From Peptostreptococcaceae bacterium (GTDB taxonomy: Bacteria; Bacillota; Clostridia; Peptostreptococcales; BM714), in the NCBI GenBank assembly GCA_016649995.1, contig JAENWJ010000010.1, positions 1-46,700 of the forward strand: 46,700 nt of DNA, in the 5' to 3' direction. This document shows positions 26,875 through 34,393 of this stretch, one piece after another. The notes beneath the pieces were generated by a model. That model was given only the letters and a program-made list of their open reading frames with translations. It did no database searches and was not told the DNA's origin. Made by a program: the position numbers and the translations under genes. Position 1 is the stretch's first letter; each line of letters opens with the position of its first letter.

Positions 26875-26968
26875 ATTAATTTCCCCTTTACTTTTTATTG
26901 TTTCGAATTATAGCACAAAAGTATTATACTTTAGCGAACTAAATTTGTAAAGCATTAATGCGAAAAAG

Positions 26969-27006
26969 AAAATATGAGAAAGGCCCTTGGGTCTTTCTCA
27001 TATTTT
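26969..27006. terminator. Bidirectional terminator
   Basis: Near-perfect palindrome: AAAATATGAGAAAG on the left and CTTTCTCATATTTT on the right, around GGCCCTTGGGT. It overlaps the last codon of the small membrane protein gene. Confidence 0.72.
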
Positions 27007-27285
27007 CTTAGTCATTTTATTTATGGACACATATTCTATCATTCCTATAATCAGAAATCCTATTCCTAGATACAAGGCACCAATCATTTTAGTGTTCCAT
27101 TCCTTAGCATATAAAGCCCATCCTATTGCTGAAAAAAGCATTATACGCCCATGGATGCTTAGCGCTTTTGTGAAAATCTTGGGAAATTCCATCTTTTTTT
27201 CCGCCATGCTTTTGGCATATCCCAAGCTGATTATCAGAGAGAGCAGCATTGGAACAACCAATATGGCCAAATCCCTACCAGTCAT
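26998..27285 (-). CDS. Small membrane protein of unknown function
   Basis: A 95-residue hydrophobic protein with three predicted helices (about residues 6-24, 46-62 and 66-84) joined by a basic loop (AKSMAEKKMEFPK). I do not recognise a family. It follows the cupin gene by 15 bases, so the pair is probably one operon, with AAGGGAAGTG before the ATG. The stop codon lies inside the terminator stem. Confidence 0.6.
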   Translation of the reverse strand: MTGRDLAILVVPMLLSLIISLGYAKSMAEKKMEFPKIFTKALSIHGRIMLFSAIGWALYAKEWNTKMIGALYLGIGFLIIGMIEYVSINKMTKKI

Positions 27286-27300
27286 ATGTCACTTCCCTTT

Positions 27301-27648
27301 CTATTTATGGCCTTCTTTAGGTACTATACAAATGAATTTCAATCTGTCTTTTCCTATGTTTCTGAATTGATGAAGTTCTCCTGAAGGAACATACGCGTAT
27401 CCGCCGGACTCTATGGCATAAACCTTGTCGCCTACTTGGAGCTCTCCATTCCCTGCAATTATATAGTTTATATGGGGCCAGTCATGCACATGCTTTGGCG
27501 AAAAGCCGTCCACACCCAATTCAAATTCCCTCATAACATAATCCGACCAACCTTCATCAGCGCCTATCAAGACCTTCATGAAGGCATCTTTAGCCTCAGG
27601 ATTTGTAACCTTAATCTCTTTTACCGAATCCATATTTGCAACAATCAT
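27301..27648 (-). CDS. Cupin-domain protein
   Basis: A 115-residue single-domain cupin. The barrel motifs are FSPKHVHDWPHINYIIAGNG and VYAIESGGYAYVPSGELHQF, which supply three histidines and a glutamate-type position for a metal. Small cupins like this can bind or isomerise small metabolites; no substrate is evident. The ATG at 27648 is favoured because GAGGTG stands six bases upstream, whereas the in-frame GTG at 27657 overlaps that site. It is divergent from the LysR regulator at 27855, which is a candidate controller. Confidence 0.85.
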   Translation of the reverse strand: MIVANMDSVKEIKVTNPEAKDAFMKVLIGADEGWSDYVMREFELGVDGFSPKHVHDWPHINYIIAGNGELQVGDKVYAIESGGYAYVPSGELHQFRNIGKDRLKFICIVPKEGHK

Positions 27649-27718
27649 TAATATCACCTCTCAGTTTTTTCTTTATTATATACCATTTCAGTCCATTCCG
27701 TAAAATCTTTTATCAGCA

Positions 27719-27769
27719 ACGCTCGGGCCGGCGCCGCCTCCGCGGGGTCCTATGCTTTTTTTACCCCGC
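27719..27769. other. GC-rich patch with hairpin between cupin and LysR genes
   Basis: About 30 bases of almost pure G+C (for example GGGCCGGCGCCGCC) stand out sharply from the AT-rich intergenic background. A GCGGGG/CCCCGC pairing (27742-27747 with 27764-27769) follows with a run of seven T in its loop. No gene or known element explains it. Confidence 0.4.
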
Positions 27770-27854
27770 AACTAATAAAACAAGCTTGAAAGTATTCAAT
27801 TGATTCAAACCCCGTGATATACTTATAGCGACGCATTTAGGAGGAACCTTGCAC

Positions 27855-28760
27855 ATGGATATCAAACAATTGGAGGCTTTTGTAGCAATCGCAAAGCTCA
27901 AGAGTTTTTCCAAAGCCGCTGAATCCCTTTACATTACCCAACCCACAATTAGCACTCATATCAAAAATCTTGAATATGAATTGAATGCTACCCTTATTGA
28001 TAGGTCATCTAAGAAAATTTATCTTACGCAGGCGGGAGATATCCTTTACAAATACGCCGTGGATATCTTGAATAGTCGCGATTATGCAATATATTCACTG
28101 AATGACTATAACGGTAGAATAGAAGGTCTTCTGGAGATTTCGGCCAGTTCGGTGCCGGAGGAGTATTTGCTGCCGGATATGCTTATGTCGTTCAATGAGA
28201 TTTTCCCCGATGTAAACTACAAGATTTTCAAGTACGATTCGGGCATTGTTATTGACAAAATTCTTCAGGGAGAAATCAATTTTGGCATAGTGGGTTCGAA
28301 AATAGATTCCAAAAAACTGGAATATCTGAAGATTATGAGCGATGAAATCATATTGGCAGCTCCACCATTAGATATGTATTCATCGGTAGAGATTACTCCT
28401 GATGAATTGAAAAACTTTAAATTCATCTTGCGTGAAAAAGGCTCCGGCTCAAGAAAAGCTCTTGAGGAAGCACTTTCAAAGCAAGGCATTTTCATTTCAG
28501 ATCTAACCATACGAGCCTTCATCGAAAACAACAGAACGATTGTGCAATGCCTCAAGAAAAATATGGGGCTGACTTTCATTTCGAGGCACGCCGTCCTTAA
28601 GGACCTGAACGAAGGCTCTCTTATAATAATTCCGGTAAAGGACATGCATATCTTCAGAGATTTCTATTTTGTCTACAACCGGACAATAGCGCTTTCACCC
28701 TTGGCAGAAGCTTTTAAGACCTTCGTCATCAACAGGTGCTGCCATTCATCTCACGACTAA
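27855..28760 (+). CDS. LysR-family transcriptional regulator
   Basis: A 301-residue LysR regulator. The N-terminal winged helix has MDIKQLEAFVAIAKLKSFSK, then AAESLYITQPTISTHIKNLE, followed by a linker helix and the two-lobed effector-binding domain (about 90-295). The sequence style is close to the CysL/CbbR-like group. The ATG at 27855 is used because GGAGG lies nine bases upstream; the TTG at 27849 is only three bases away. It is divergent from the cupin/small membrane protein operon, the usual place for a LysR target. Its stop codon and last residues come from a dispersed repeat, so the C terminus may have been altered. Confidence 0.93.
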   Translation: MDIKQLEAFVAIAKLKSFSKAAESLYITQPTISTHIKNLEYELNATLIDRSSKKIYLTQAGDILYKYAVDILNSRDYAIYSLNDYNGRIEGLLEISASSVPEEYLLPDMLMSFNEIFPDVNYKIFKYDSGIVIDKILQGEINFGIVGSKIDSKKLEYLKIMSDEIILAAPPLDMYSSVEITPDELKNFKFILREKGSGSRKALEEALSKQGIFISDLTIRAFIENNRTIVQCLKKNMGLTFISRHAVLKDLNEGSLIIIPVKDMHIFRDFYFVYNRTIALSPLAEAFKTFVINRCCHSSHD

Positions 28761-28790
28761 AGTCACGGGTATTTTGGCGCTTCTCATAAA
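28752..28790 (+). repeat. Dispersed hairpin repeat, copy A (shortened)
   Basis: Contains CACGACTAAAGTCACGGG and then TATTTTGGCGCTTCTCATAAA, shared with copies at 33135-33186 and 45016-45065. The core can form an imperfect stem (CACGAC/GTCACG). It resembles subterminal palindromes of IS200/IS605 elements. It supplies the stop codon of the LysR gene. Confidence 0.7.
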
Positions 28791-28816
28791 TGGCAATAAT
28801 GTGATTGGTTCTTAAC

Positions 28817-28860
28817 ACAAAAGCTCCCTAAAAGGCAATTGCCTTTTAGGGAGCTTTTGT
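28817..28860. terminator. Perfectly symmetrical bidirectional terminator
   Basis: A 44-base perfect palindrome centred on AATT, with arms reading ACAAAAGCTCCCTAAAAGGC from the left. It separates the convergent LysR and VTT genes. Confidence 0.87.
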
Positions 28861-28867
28861 TAAAGTT

Positions 28868-29488
28868 TCACGATTTAAAATGCTTCTTTTCATACCCTTC
28901 AAGAAAAACCTTTGAAACATATCCCACAAAAACCATAAGCGTAATTACAAGGATAGAACGAACAGGATTGTCATACATCGCCTTGAAATTATACCCTATG
29001 ATGCTTAGGAAAAGAATCATCACCAGCTTCCCGGCAAGTGTTGCAGCCACAAATCGCTCGGTCGAAAGATCTGACAATGCGGCTATGAATGAAACAAGGA
29101 AACTTGGAGTAAACGGAAAGCAATACAACAAGAAAAAAGGAGTGAAGCCTCTTTCCTTTAATCTCTCTAACCTATGGGCCATTTTATCATTTGCGTAGAT
29201 TTTATTGAACAGGCCATGGCTTCCAAAGTTTCTAAGCAGCATGAAAACCAGTATTGTTCCTATCGATGTTCCAACCCAAGAATAGATATACCCGAAGAAA
29301 AATCCAAAAACAAATACATTTACTGTCACAAAAATAACCAACGGAAGGAAAGGTAAAAAGGCCTCTATTGAAACAAGTCCAATACCCAAAATGAATCCGA
29401 ATTCCCTCAAGTACCCTATAGCCGCCACGAGGTTTTCTTCGTTAATGTATGTCATTACTTCCTTTATTAAACCGACCAACGAATCCAT
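28868..29488 (-). CDS. TVP38/TMEM64-type (VTT domain) membrane protein
   Basis: A 206-residue membrane protein of about five to six helices. The VTT/DedA-like core is visible as EAFLPFLPLVIFVTVNVFVFG, then GTSIGTILVFMLLRNFG, and FFLLYCFPFTPSFLVSFIAAL with its conserved FTPS. Proteins of this superfamily include lipid scramblases and transporters; the role here is unknown. GGAGG lies ten bases before the ATG. It follows the YheT-like hydrolase by about 85 bases and may belong to the same leftward transcript as feoAB. Confidence 0.85.
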   Translation of the reverse strand: MDSLVGLIKEVMTYINEENLVAAIGYLREFGFILGIGLVSIEAFLPFLPLVIFVTVNVFVFGFFFGYIYSWVGTSIGTILVFMLLRNFGSHGLFNKIYANDKMAHRLERLKERGFTPFFLLYCFPFTPSFLVSFIAALSDLSTERFVAATLAGKLVMILFLSIIGYNFKAMYDNPVRSILVITLMVFVGYVSKVFLEGYEKKHFKS

Positions 29489-29573
29489 TACGGCAAATCC
29501 TCCAAATAAGTCTTATATGATGAATATACCACAAAAGTTCATCCGGGAAACCTGTTCGCCATGGGTAAATCGA

Positions 29574-30554
29574 TTATTGACCCTGCCCGTCAATAAAATA
29601 CTTGCATATGCTTTTTTCATGCCAAAATGCACCTTTCCCTGTGTGGGAAAAACCCACATGCCCTCCAAATTCGGTAATAACCCAGTCTATGCAATCGTTT
29701 ACCTTCATTTCCTCTTCATCCGGATAACATTCATGTCCTAGGAAAGGATCATCCAATGCATTAATTATCATTACAGGCACTGAAATCTCCGACAGATACG
29801 GCTTGGAGCTTGCCTTTTCATAATAATCCATCGCATCCCTAAACCCATGAATCGGTGCTGTATATCTGTCATCATAACCCTTTATTGTATGTATGTTTCG
29901 AAAACCGCTTAGGTCGATTTCATCGGGATAAGTAGTTTTCTTCCTTTTAAGGGTCTCGCCGAGTTTCCTCAGAAAACGCTTTCTATAAAAAAGGTTTTTT
30001 GGCAAATCCAAAGCTATCGAGGCTGACGCAAGGTCATAGGGCGCGGAAACAGCAGCCGCCTTCGATATCAAATAGCTATCCCTAGCATTTGCCCCTTCCT
30101 CTCCCAAAAACTTGAGTAGAACATTGGCTCCTAGGCTAAACCCGACCATAAAAATATTTTTATAATCAGTTTCATTCAAAACATATTGAAGCAGCTGTCT
30201 CACATCATTTGTATCCCCGCTATGGTAAAAACGCAATAGACGGTTAGTCTGTCCTCCGCAGCCCCTGAAGTTCATGCACAATGTATCCATCCCCGAATCA
30301 TTCAGGGTTTTAGCCATGCCTTTCATATACGGTCTATCTGCACTCGATTCGAGTCCATGGAGAATAACGGCAAGCGTCGTTCCTCCCACAATAGACCAAT
30401 CCAGATCCATAAAATCACCGTCGTCCAATTCAAGCCTTTTCCGCACATAGCTCAGATCCGAAATACTTCGGATCTGAGAATGGTAAATAGTATTAAAATG
30501 AGCGTTTTCAAAAAAGCGCTGCGGTCTATATTTCATCATCTTTTGCATGGCCAT
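29574..30554 (-). CDS. YheT-like alpha/beta hydrolase
   Basis: A 326-residue alpha/beta-fold hydrolase of the YheT/ABHD1-3 group. The N-terminal YRPQRFFENAHFNTI, the oxyanion segment AVILHGLESSADRPYMKGMA, NFRGCGG, the nucleophile elbow GFSLGAN (serine) and a late GGHVGF with the catalytic histidine are all present. Substrates are probably lipid-like esters. It overlaps the end of the FeoB-associated gene by 29 bases, so it belongs to the iron operon's transcript, although no iron role is known for the family. A GAGG nine bases upstream favours this ATG over several internal ones. Confidence 0.88.
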   Translation of the reverse strand: MAMQKMMKYRPQRFFENAHFNTIYHSQIRSISDLSYVRKRLELDDGDFMDLDWSIVGGTTLAVILHGLESSADRPYMKGMAKTLNDSGMDTLCMNFRGCGGQTNRLLRFYHSGDTNDVRQLLQYVLNETDYKNIFMVGFSLGANVLLKFLGEEGANARDSYLISKAAAVSAPYDLASASIALDLPKNLFYRKRFLRKLGETLKRKKTTYPDEIDLSGFRNIHTIKGYDDRYTAPIHGFRDAMDYYEKASSKPYLSEISVPVMIINALDDPFLGHECYPDEEEMKVNDCIDWVITEFGGHVGFSHTGKGAFWHEKSICKYFIDGQGQ

Positions 30555-30711
30555 CTTTAATATCCTCGTCTCTGTATGCGCAGCTCTTGCCGCATGTTCC
30601 GCAGCCTCCCGGGCACTGTCCCTTTTTTACCCTCACAAAATTTTTCCATATTATATAAGAGGCATATATGAGAATTGCACCGGCTATTATGAATGTAAGT
30701 ATCTGACCCAT
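30526..30711 (-). CDS. FeoB-associated Cys-rich membrane protein
   Basis: A 61-residue protein with one N-terminal helix (QILTFIIAGAILIYASYIIW), a basic stretch and then a cysteine motif CPGGCGTCGKSC. This is the layout of the FeoB-associated family that accompanies FeoB in Firmicutes, where it is thought to help ferrous iron transport in the way FeoC does elsewhere. AGGAGG, six bases before the ATG, abuts the feoB stop, and the gene overlaps the hydrolase that follows. Confidence 0.85.
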   Translation of the reverse strand: MGQILTFIIAGAILIYASYIIWKNFVRVKKGQCPGGCGTCGKSCAYRDEDIKDGHAKDDEI

Positions 30712-30721
30712 TTAAAGCCTC

Positions 30722-32728
30722 CTATCCGACAAACAAGCTGCCGATTTGATACACTCCAAAAGAGATAACCCAAGCTATTATCAATTGATATGCAACTGAA
30801 AAGCCAGTCCATTTCCATGAACCAGTTTCTTTTTTGATTACGCTAATAACCCCTATGCAAGGGATGTAAAGCAAGACATACACCATGAAGCTGTAGGCGC
30901 TAAGCGATGTAAAAGAACCGGAAAGAGCCTCCATAAGGCTTACCCCGCTGCCTGCCCCGGCGCCATATGCAATGGACATGTTGCTTACAATTACTTCCTT
31001 AGCAACAATTCCCGTCAGAAGCGAAAGCGATGCCCTCCAATTCCCAAAACCAAGTGGAGCATATATTGGAGCTATGAGCTTACCTATAGATGCTGCAAAA
31101 CTGTCCGCAAAGGCGGCCGGTCCTCCAAGATTGTAGTTAAGTAAAAACCAAATAACTATGGAAGCCGCAAATATTAGAGTTCCAGCCTTAACTATGAACT
31201 CCTTGACTCTTTCCCATACATGTATCCCTATTCCCTTTGCGGTTGGAATCCTGTAGGGCGGCAATTCTATCAATAGAGGATTCGGTTCGCTTTTAAAGAT
31301 TGTTCTCTTGAATACGAATGCCACCATAACCGCTACTGCTATTCCCAAGAAATAGAGCGAAAATACTACCATAACCTTGCTCCTAGGAAAAAAAGCAGAT
31401 GCGAAGAGTGTGTAAACCGGCAGTCTTGCCGAACAGGATATGAAAGGATTTATGAGTATCGCCGTCATCCTGTCCTGTCTGTTCTCAAGCGTGCGCGTGC
31501 TCATTATTGCAGGCACATTGCAACCGAAACCAAGAATCATCGGAATAAAAGCCCTGCCCGACAAACCTATGCGCCTCATGGTTCTGTCCATTATAAAGGC
31601 GACCCTTGCCATATATCCGCTATCTTCAAGGATAGATATCGCAAAGAAAAGCGTTGCTATGTTTGGCAAAAATACCAATATACCCCCGACCCCTCCGATG
31701 ATTCCTTCCACTATCAAAGATATGAGCCAGTCCGATACGCCCGCACTCGCAAGCCACCCAAATACCGCGTTTGCAAGTATGTCGGAAAAAAACACATCAA
31801 CCAATGTCAAAAGCCTATTTCCCACCACATCGAATGTAAATGCAAAAACGCCGAGCATTATCAATATAAAAAGCGGCATTCCAAGATACTTGTTCATTAC
31901 TATTTTGTCTATCTTGTCGGAAACCGTTTCCATGTCGCGTTCCTTGTCAATTAGGATTTCGTCGACAATATCGTTAATGAGTTCGTATTTCTTTTTGACA
32001 ATCAATTCTTCGTATCTTTCCCCATGACGGTTTTCAGGATTGAGATAGGCCTTTTGACCCTTTCCCATCAAGTTCATTATTTCAAGATCTTCCTCTATAA
32101 CTCGGAGAGACAGCCACCTGTGGTTAAACTTGTTGAGACATGCCAAGTGGTCAATGAGAGAATGCGTGTCCTCTATCCTATCCTCAATATCCTCTCCATA
32201 GTCTACTTCTATGGGCAAATACATGTACGAGCTCTTCGCCGTTTCTACTACTGCATCAAGCAGCCTATCCTTGTCACCCATCTTCGATGCTGTTATCGGA
32301 ATAACGGGTGTGTTAAGCCTTTTTGAAAGAGCATCAATATCTATTCCTATCCCTTTTTTCTCAACCACATCCATCATGTTAAGGGCGATTATCACTGGCC
32401 TTCCCATTTCTATGAGTTGTATGGTGAGATACAGATTCCTCTCGAGATTGGACGCATCCACTATATTGAGTATTACATCGGGTTTTTCGTCTATGATGTA
32501 CTTTCTTGTTACTATCTCTTCCATTGTATATGGAGATATGCTGTAAATTCCCGGCAAGTCGGTCAAAAGAATATTTTCTTCACCGTGTTCAAAACGGCCT
32601 TCCTTCTTTTCAACGGTAACTCCAGGCCAGTTCCCAACATAATGGCGTGCACCTGTCAGCTCATTGAAAAGAGTCGTTTTGCCACTGTTGGGATTGCCTG
32701 CAAGCGCCACCTTTATCTGTTTATCCAT
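30722..32728 (-). CDS. feoB: Ferrous iron transporter FeoB
   Basis: A 668-residue inner-membrane Fe(II) importer. The N-terminal G domain has GNPNSGKTTLFNELTG (G1), a G2 threonine in NWPGVTVEKKEG, DLPGIYS (G3), LNMMDV (G4) and a guanine-dissociation-inhibitor helical region to about 260. It is followed by the permease with paired gates, including FGCNVPAIMSTRTLENRQDR and the later GIVAKEVIVSNM. FeoA precedes it by 10 bases and the FeoB-associated protein follows. Control by Fur is likely from the operator before feoA. It supplies iron for an anaerobic metabolism rich in Fe-S enzymes. Confidence 0.96.
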   Translation of the reverse strand: MDKQIKVALAGNPNSGKTTLFNELTGARHYVGNWPGVTVEKKEGRFEHGEENILLTDLPGIYSISPYTMEEIVTRKYIIDEKPDVILNIVDASNLERNLYLTIQLIEMGRPVIIALNMMDVVEKKGIGIDIDALSKRLNTPVIPITASKMGDKDRLLDAVVETAKSSYMYLPIEVDYGEDIEDRIEDTHSLIDHLACLNKFNHRWLSLRVIEEDLEIMNLMGKGQKAYLNPENRHGERYEELIVKKKYELINDIVDEILIDKERDMETVSDKIDKIVMNKYLGMPLFILIMLGVFAFTFDVVGNRLLTLVDVFFSDILANAVFGWLASAGVSDWLISLIVEGIIGGVGGILVFLPNIATLFFAISILEDSGYMARVAFIMDRTMRRIGLSGRAFIPMILGFGCNVPAIMSTRTLENRQDRMTAILINPFISCSARLPVYTLFASAFFPRSKVMVVFSLYFLGIAVAVMVAFVFKRTIFKSEPNPLLIELPPYRIPTAKGIGIHVWERVKEFIVKAGTLIFAASIVIWFLLNYNLGGPAAFADSFAASIGKLIAPIYAPLGFGNWRASLSLLTGIVAKEVIVSNMSIAYGAGAGSGVSLMEALSGSFTSLSAYSFMVYVLLYIPCIGVISVIKKETGSWKWTGFSVAYQLIIAWVISFGVYQIGSLFVG

Positions 32729-32738
32729 TTACTTACCC

Positions 32739-32966
32739 CTATTTCCCCAAATTTCTCACTTCTACTTTTTCGCTGATTCCTCTTCCAAGAACCAACCTTG
32801 ATCCCCTTACGCTAATGACAATTGCGTTGTTTTTCTCGCTGGAAAGCACCTTTACTTTAACCCCTGGTGTCAAACCCATGTTGTAAAGCCTCATCTTAAG
32901 ATTTCTCCCCGAATGTATGCAATCAATTATCACAAAGGAATTGGCTTCCGCTTCTGCAATAACCAT
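32739..32966 (-). CDS. feoA: Ferrous iron transport accessory protein FeoA
   Basis: A 75-residue SH3-like protein with the FeoA sequence RLYNMGLTPGVKVKVLS and VRGSRLVLGRGISEKVEV. It interacts with FeoB and is needed for Fe(II) uptake. The ATG at 32966 has AGGAGG seven bases upstream. An upstream in-frame ATG (33032) would make the reading frame pass through the Fur box and lacks a ribosome site, so it is rejected. First gene of the feoA-feoB-FeoB-associated-YheT operon. Confidence 0.93.
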   Translation of the reverse strand: MVIAEAEANSFVIIDCIHSGRNLKMRLYNMGLTPGVKVKVLSSEKNNAIVISVRGSRLVLGRGISEKVEVRNLGK

Positions 32967-32989
32967 AAGTCTGCCTCCTGTTCTATTTT

Positions 32990-33008
32990 GATATTGATAA
33001 TCATTATC
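32990..33008. promoter_or_regulatory. Fur box upstream of feoA
   Basis: GATATTGATAATCATTATC matches 18 of 19 positions of the classical Fur consensus GATAATGATAATCATTATC. It lies 24 bases before the feoA start, where a bound repressor would block transcription when iron is plentiful. Confidence 0.82.
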
Positions 33009-33134
33009 ATTGTATATAGACAATTTTACCACCCTTTTCGATGGTTGTAAATACCTCTCTTAAAATAATGTTCCTTAATATTATGCCACCATTTTGAACA
33101 TATGTCCATAATACCTTTTTCTTTATGATTAAAC

Positions 33135-33186
33135 TTTTGAACATCCTATGACTAAAGTCACGGGTATTCTGGCACTTCTCAAAAAT
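33135..33186 (+). repeat. Dispersed hairpin repeat, copy B
   Basis: TTTTGAACATCCTATGACTA, then AAGTCACGGGTATTCTGGCA and CTTCTCAAAAAT. It matches copy C over about 50 bases and copy A over about 38. No open frame is inside it. It lies in the gap between feoA and the first rhodanese gene, against that gene's terminator. Confidence 0.7.
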
Positions 33187-33219
33187 AAAAGCGCATTGCC
33201 TCTAAGGCAATGCGCTTTT
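33187..33219 (-). terminator. Terminator of the twin-rhodanese gene
   Basis: Perfect 14-base arms AAAAGCGCATTGCC and GGCAATGCGCTTTT around a five-base loop, with the T-rich end on either side. It lies 11 bases after the stop codon of the twin-rhodanese gene. Confidence 0.87.
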
Positions 33220-33230
33220 ATTTTAAAAAA

Positions 33231-34205
33231 TTATTTTACTGTTTCATAGCCTTTGTTGCTCCAACCGGAAGGAGCATTAGCCTCCATTCCCATTCCACCA
33301 TTTAATGAAACGGCATCGTATCCAAGCATTCTAAGCGCGGCCACCGTCTGACCCGCGGTTTGACCCGTGTAGCAATAAACAACTACAGTTTTGTCTTTAG
33401 GGATTGTATTGAAGGATTCCTGCATTCCGGCAGCCCAAGGTATATTGAATGCCCTGGCTATATGACCGCTTTCAAAGGCATCTGCGCCTCTTACTGAAAG
33501 AATGTATATGCTGTCGTCTTTCTCGTCAATCAGTTTCTTGAGGTTGTCTTCGCTTATCTTGTAGTTCTTGTAGATGGTATCGCTTACATCAGCCAAACCT
33601 TCATAGTATGAAGCTATTGCAGTCATCATATCTTTATCTATTTCCGTATTTACAGCAGAATCAAAATCGGAAGCTTCCGTTACAGTAACGGATTCAACTC
33701 CTGCAACCTTGCTGATTCCAAGATTCCAACCGAGGTTTACCGAGTATGCCTCGAATCCCGCAAAATTGAGAAGCGCAACAGTCTGTCCTGCAGTTTGACC
33801 CGTGTAGCAATATACATAAACGGGTTTGTCCATTGGGAGCTTGTCAAGATTGTCGCTTATTGCAACGCCCCAAGGTGCGTTTATAGCTCCCTTGATGTGG
33901 CCTTCAGCGTAAACGTCAGGCTGTCTGATGTCGAGTACAAACATGTCCTCTTCATTTTTAACCTTTTCTACAAAAGCATCCTGCGCGATTTTGTAGTTAT
34001 GGGCAGGCTTGTCTGCGAAATAATTTTCAACAGCCAGCTCCATGGCACCCGTCTCGCTCGAAACAGAAACCTCGACGGGTGCAGTTTTTTCGATTTTTTC
34101 TGCCGGCTCGGTTTGAGTCTCCGGTGCCGGAGTGCCGCATCCTGCAACAAGAGCTAATATAAGCATTGTCACAATCACAAGTATTAATTTATTCTTTTTA
34201 AACAT
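33231..34205 (-). CDS. Secreted lipoprotein with two active rhodanese domains
   Basis: A 324-residue lipoprotein (lipobox LVAGC, Cys23) carrying two rhodanese domains (about 70-165 and 215-310). Both keep the catalytic cysteine in the same loop, YCYTGQTAGQTVA, at about C133 and C278, so the protein is an internal duplication with both halves potentially active. Anchored outside the membrane, it should move sulfane sulfur from donors such as thiosulfate or polysulfide. That fits the YeeE/TusA systems elsewhere in the window. GGAGG precedes the ATG, and an extended -10 promoter lies at 34252. Confidence 0.92.
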   Translation of the reverse strand: MFKKNKLILVIVTMLILALVAGCGTPAPETQTEPAEKIEKTAPVEVSVSSETGAMELAVENYFADKPAHNYKIAQDAFVEKVKNEEDMFVLDIRQPDVYAEGHIKGAINAPWGVAISDNLDKLPMDKPVYVYCYTGQTAGQTVALLNFAGFEAYSVNLGWNLGISKVAGVESVTVTEASDFDSAVNTEIDKDMMTAIASYYEGLADVSDTIYKNYKISEDNLKKLIDEKDDSIYILSVRGADAFESGHIARAFNIPWAAGMQESFNTIPKDKTVVVYCYTGQTAGQTVAALRMLGYDAVSLNGGMGMEANAPSGWSNKGYETVK

Positions 34206-34251
34206 AAATAGAATTCCTCCTCATATTTTGTGTTATTTAATTAACAAATTT

Positions 34252-34260
34252 ATTATACCA
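34252..34260 (-). promoter_or_regulatory. Extended -10 promoter of the twin-rhodanese gene
   Basis: Leftward TGGTATAAT is a perfect -10 hexamer with the TG extension. A TTGAGA box lies 15 bases upstream, which is short, so recognition would rest on the extended -10. Confidence 0.45.
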
Positions 34261-34331
34261 ATTTTTATACGGTCTCAATAAAACAATTTGCTAATGCAAC
34301 ATTAGAAAACTTATTAGCCAATTCTTTATTA

Positions 34332-34370
34332 TTAAAAGCCAAGTCACTTGTAAGCGGCTTGGCTTTTAAT
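34332..34370 (-). terminator. Terminator of the second rhodanese gene
   Basis: Twelve-base arms TTAAAAGCCAAG and CTTGGCTTTTAA around a loop of about 14 bases. It sits some 25 bases past the gene's stop. Confidence 0.75.
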
Positions 34371-34393
34371 ATATGAAGGAGTTTAATAACTTT

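Noticed and set aside
32967-33032. Longer FeoA beginning at 33032
   Set aside because: The extra residues are a translation of the Fur box and promoter, and the ATG has no ribosome site; AGGAGG points to 32966.
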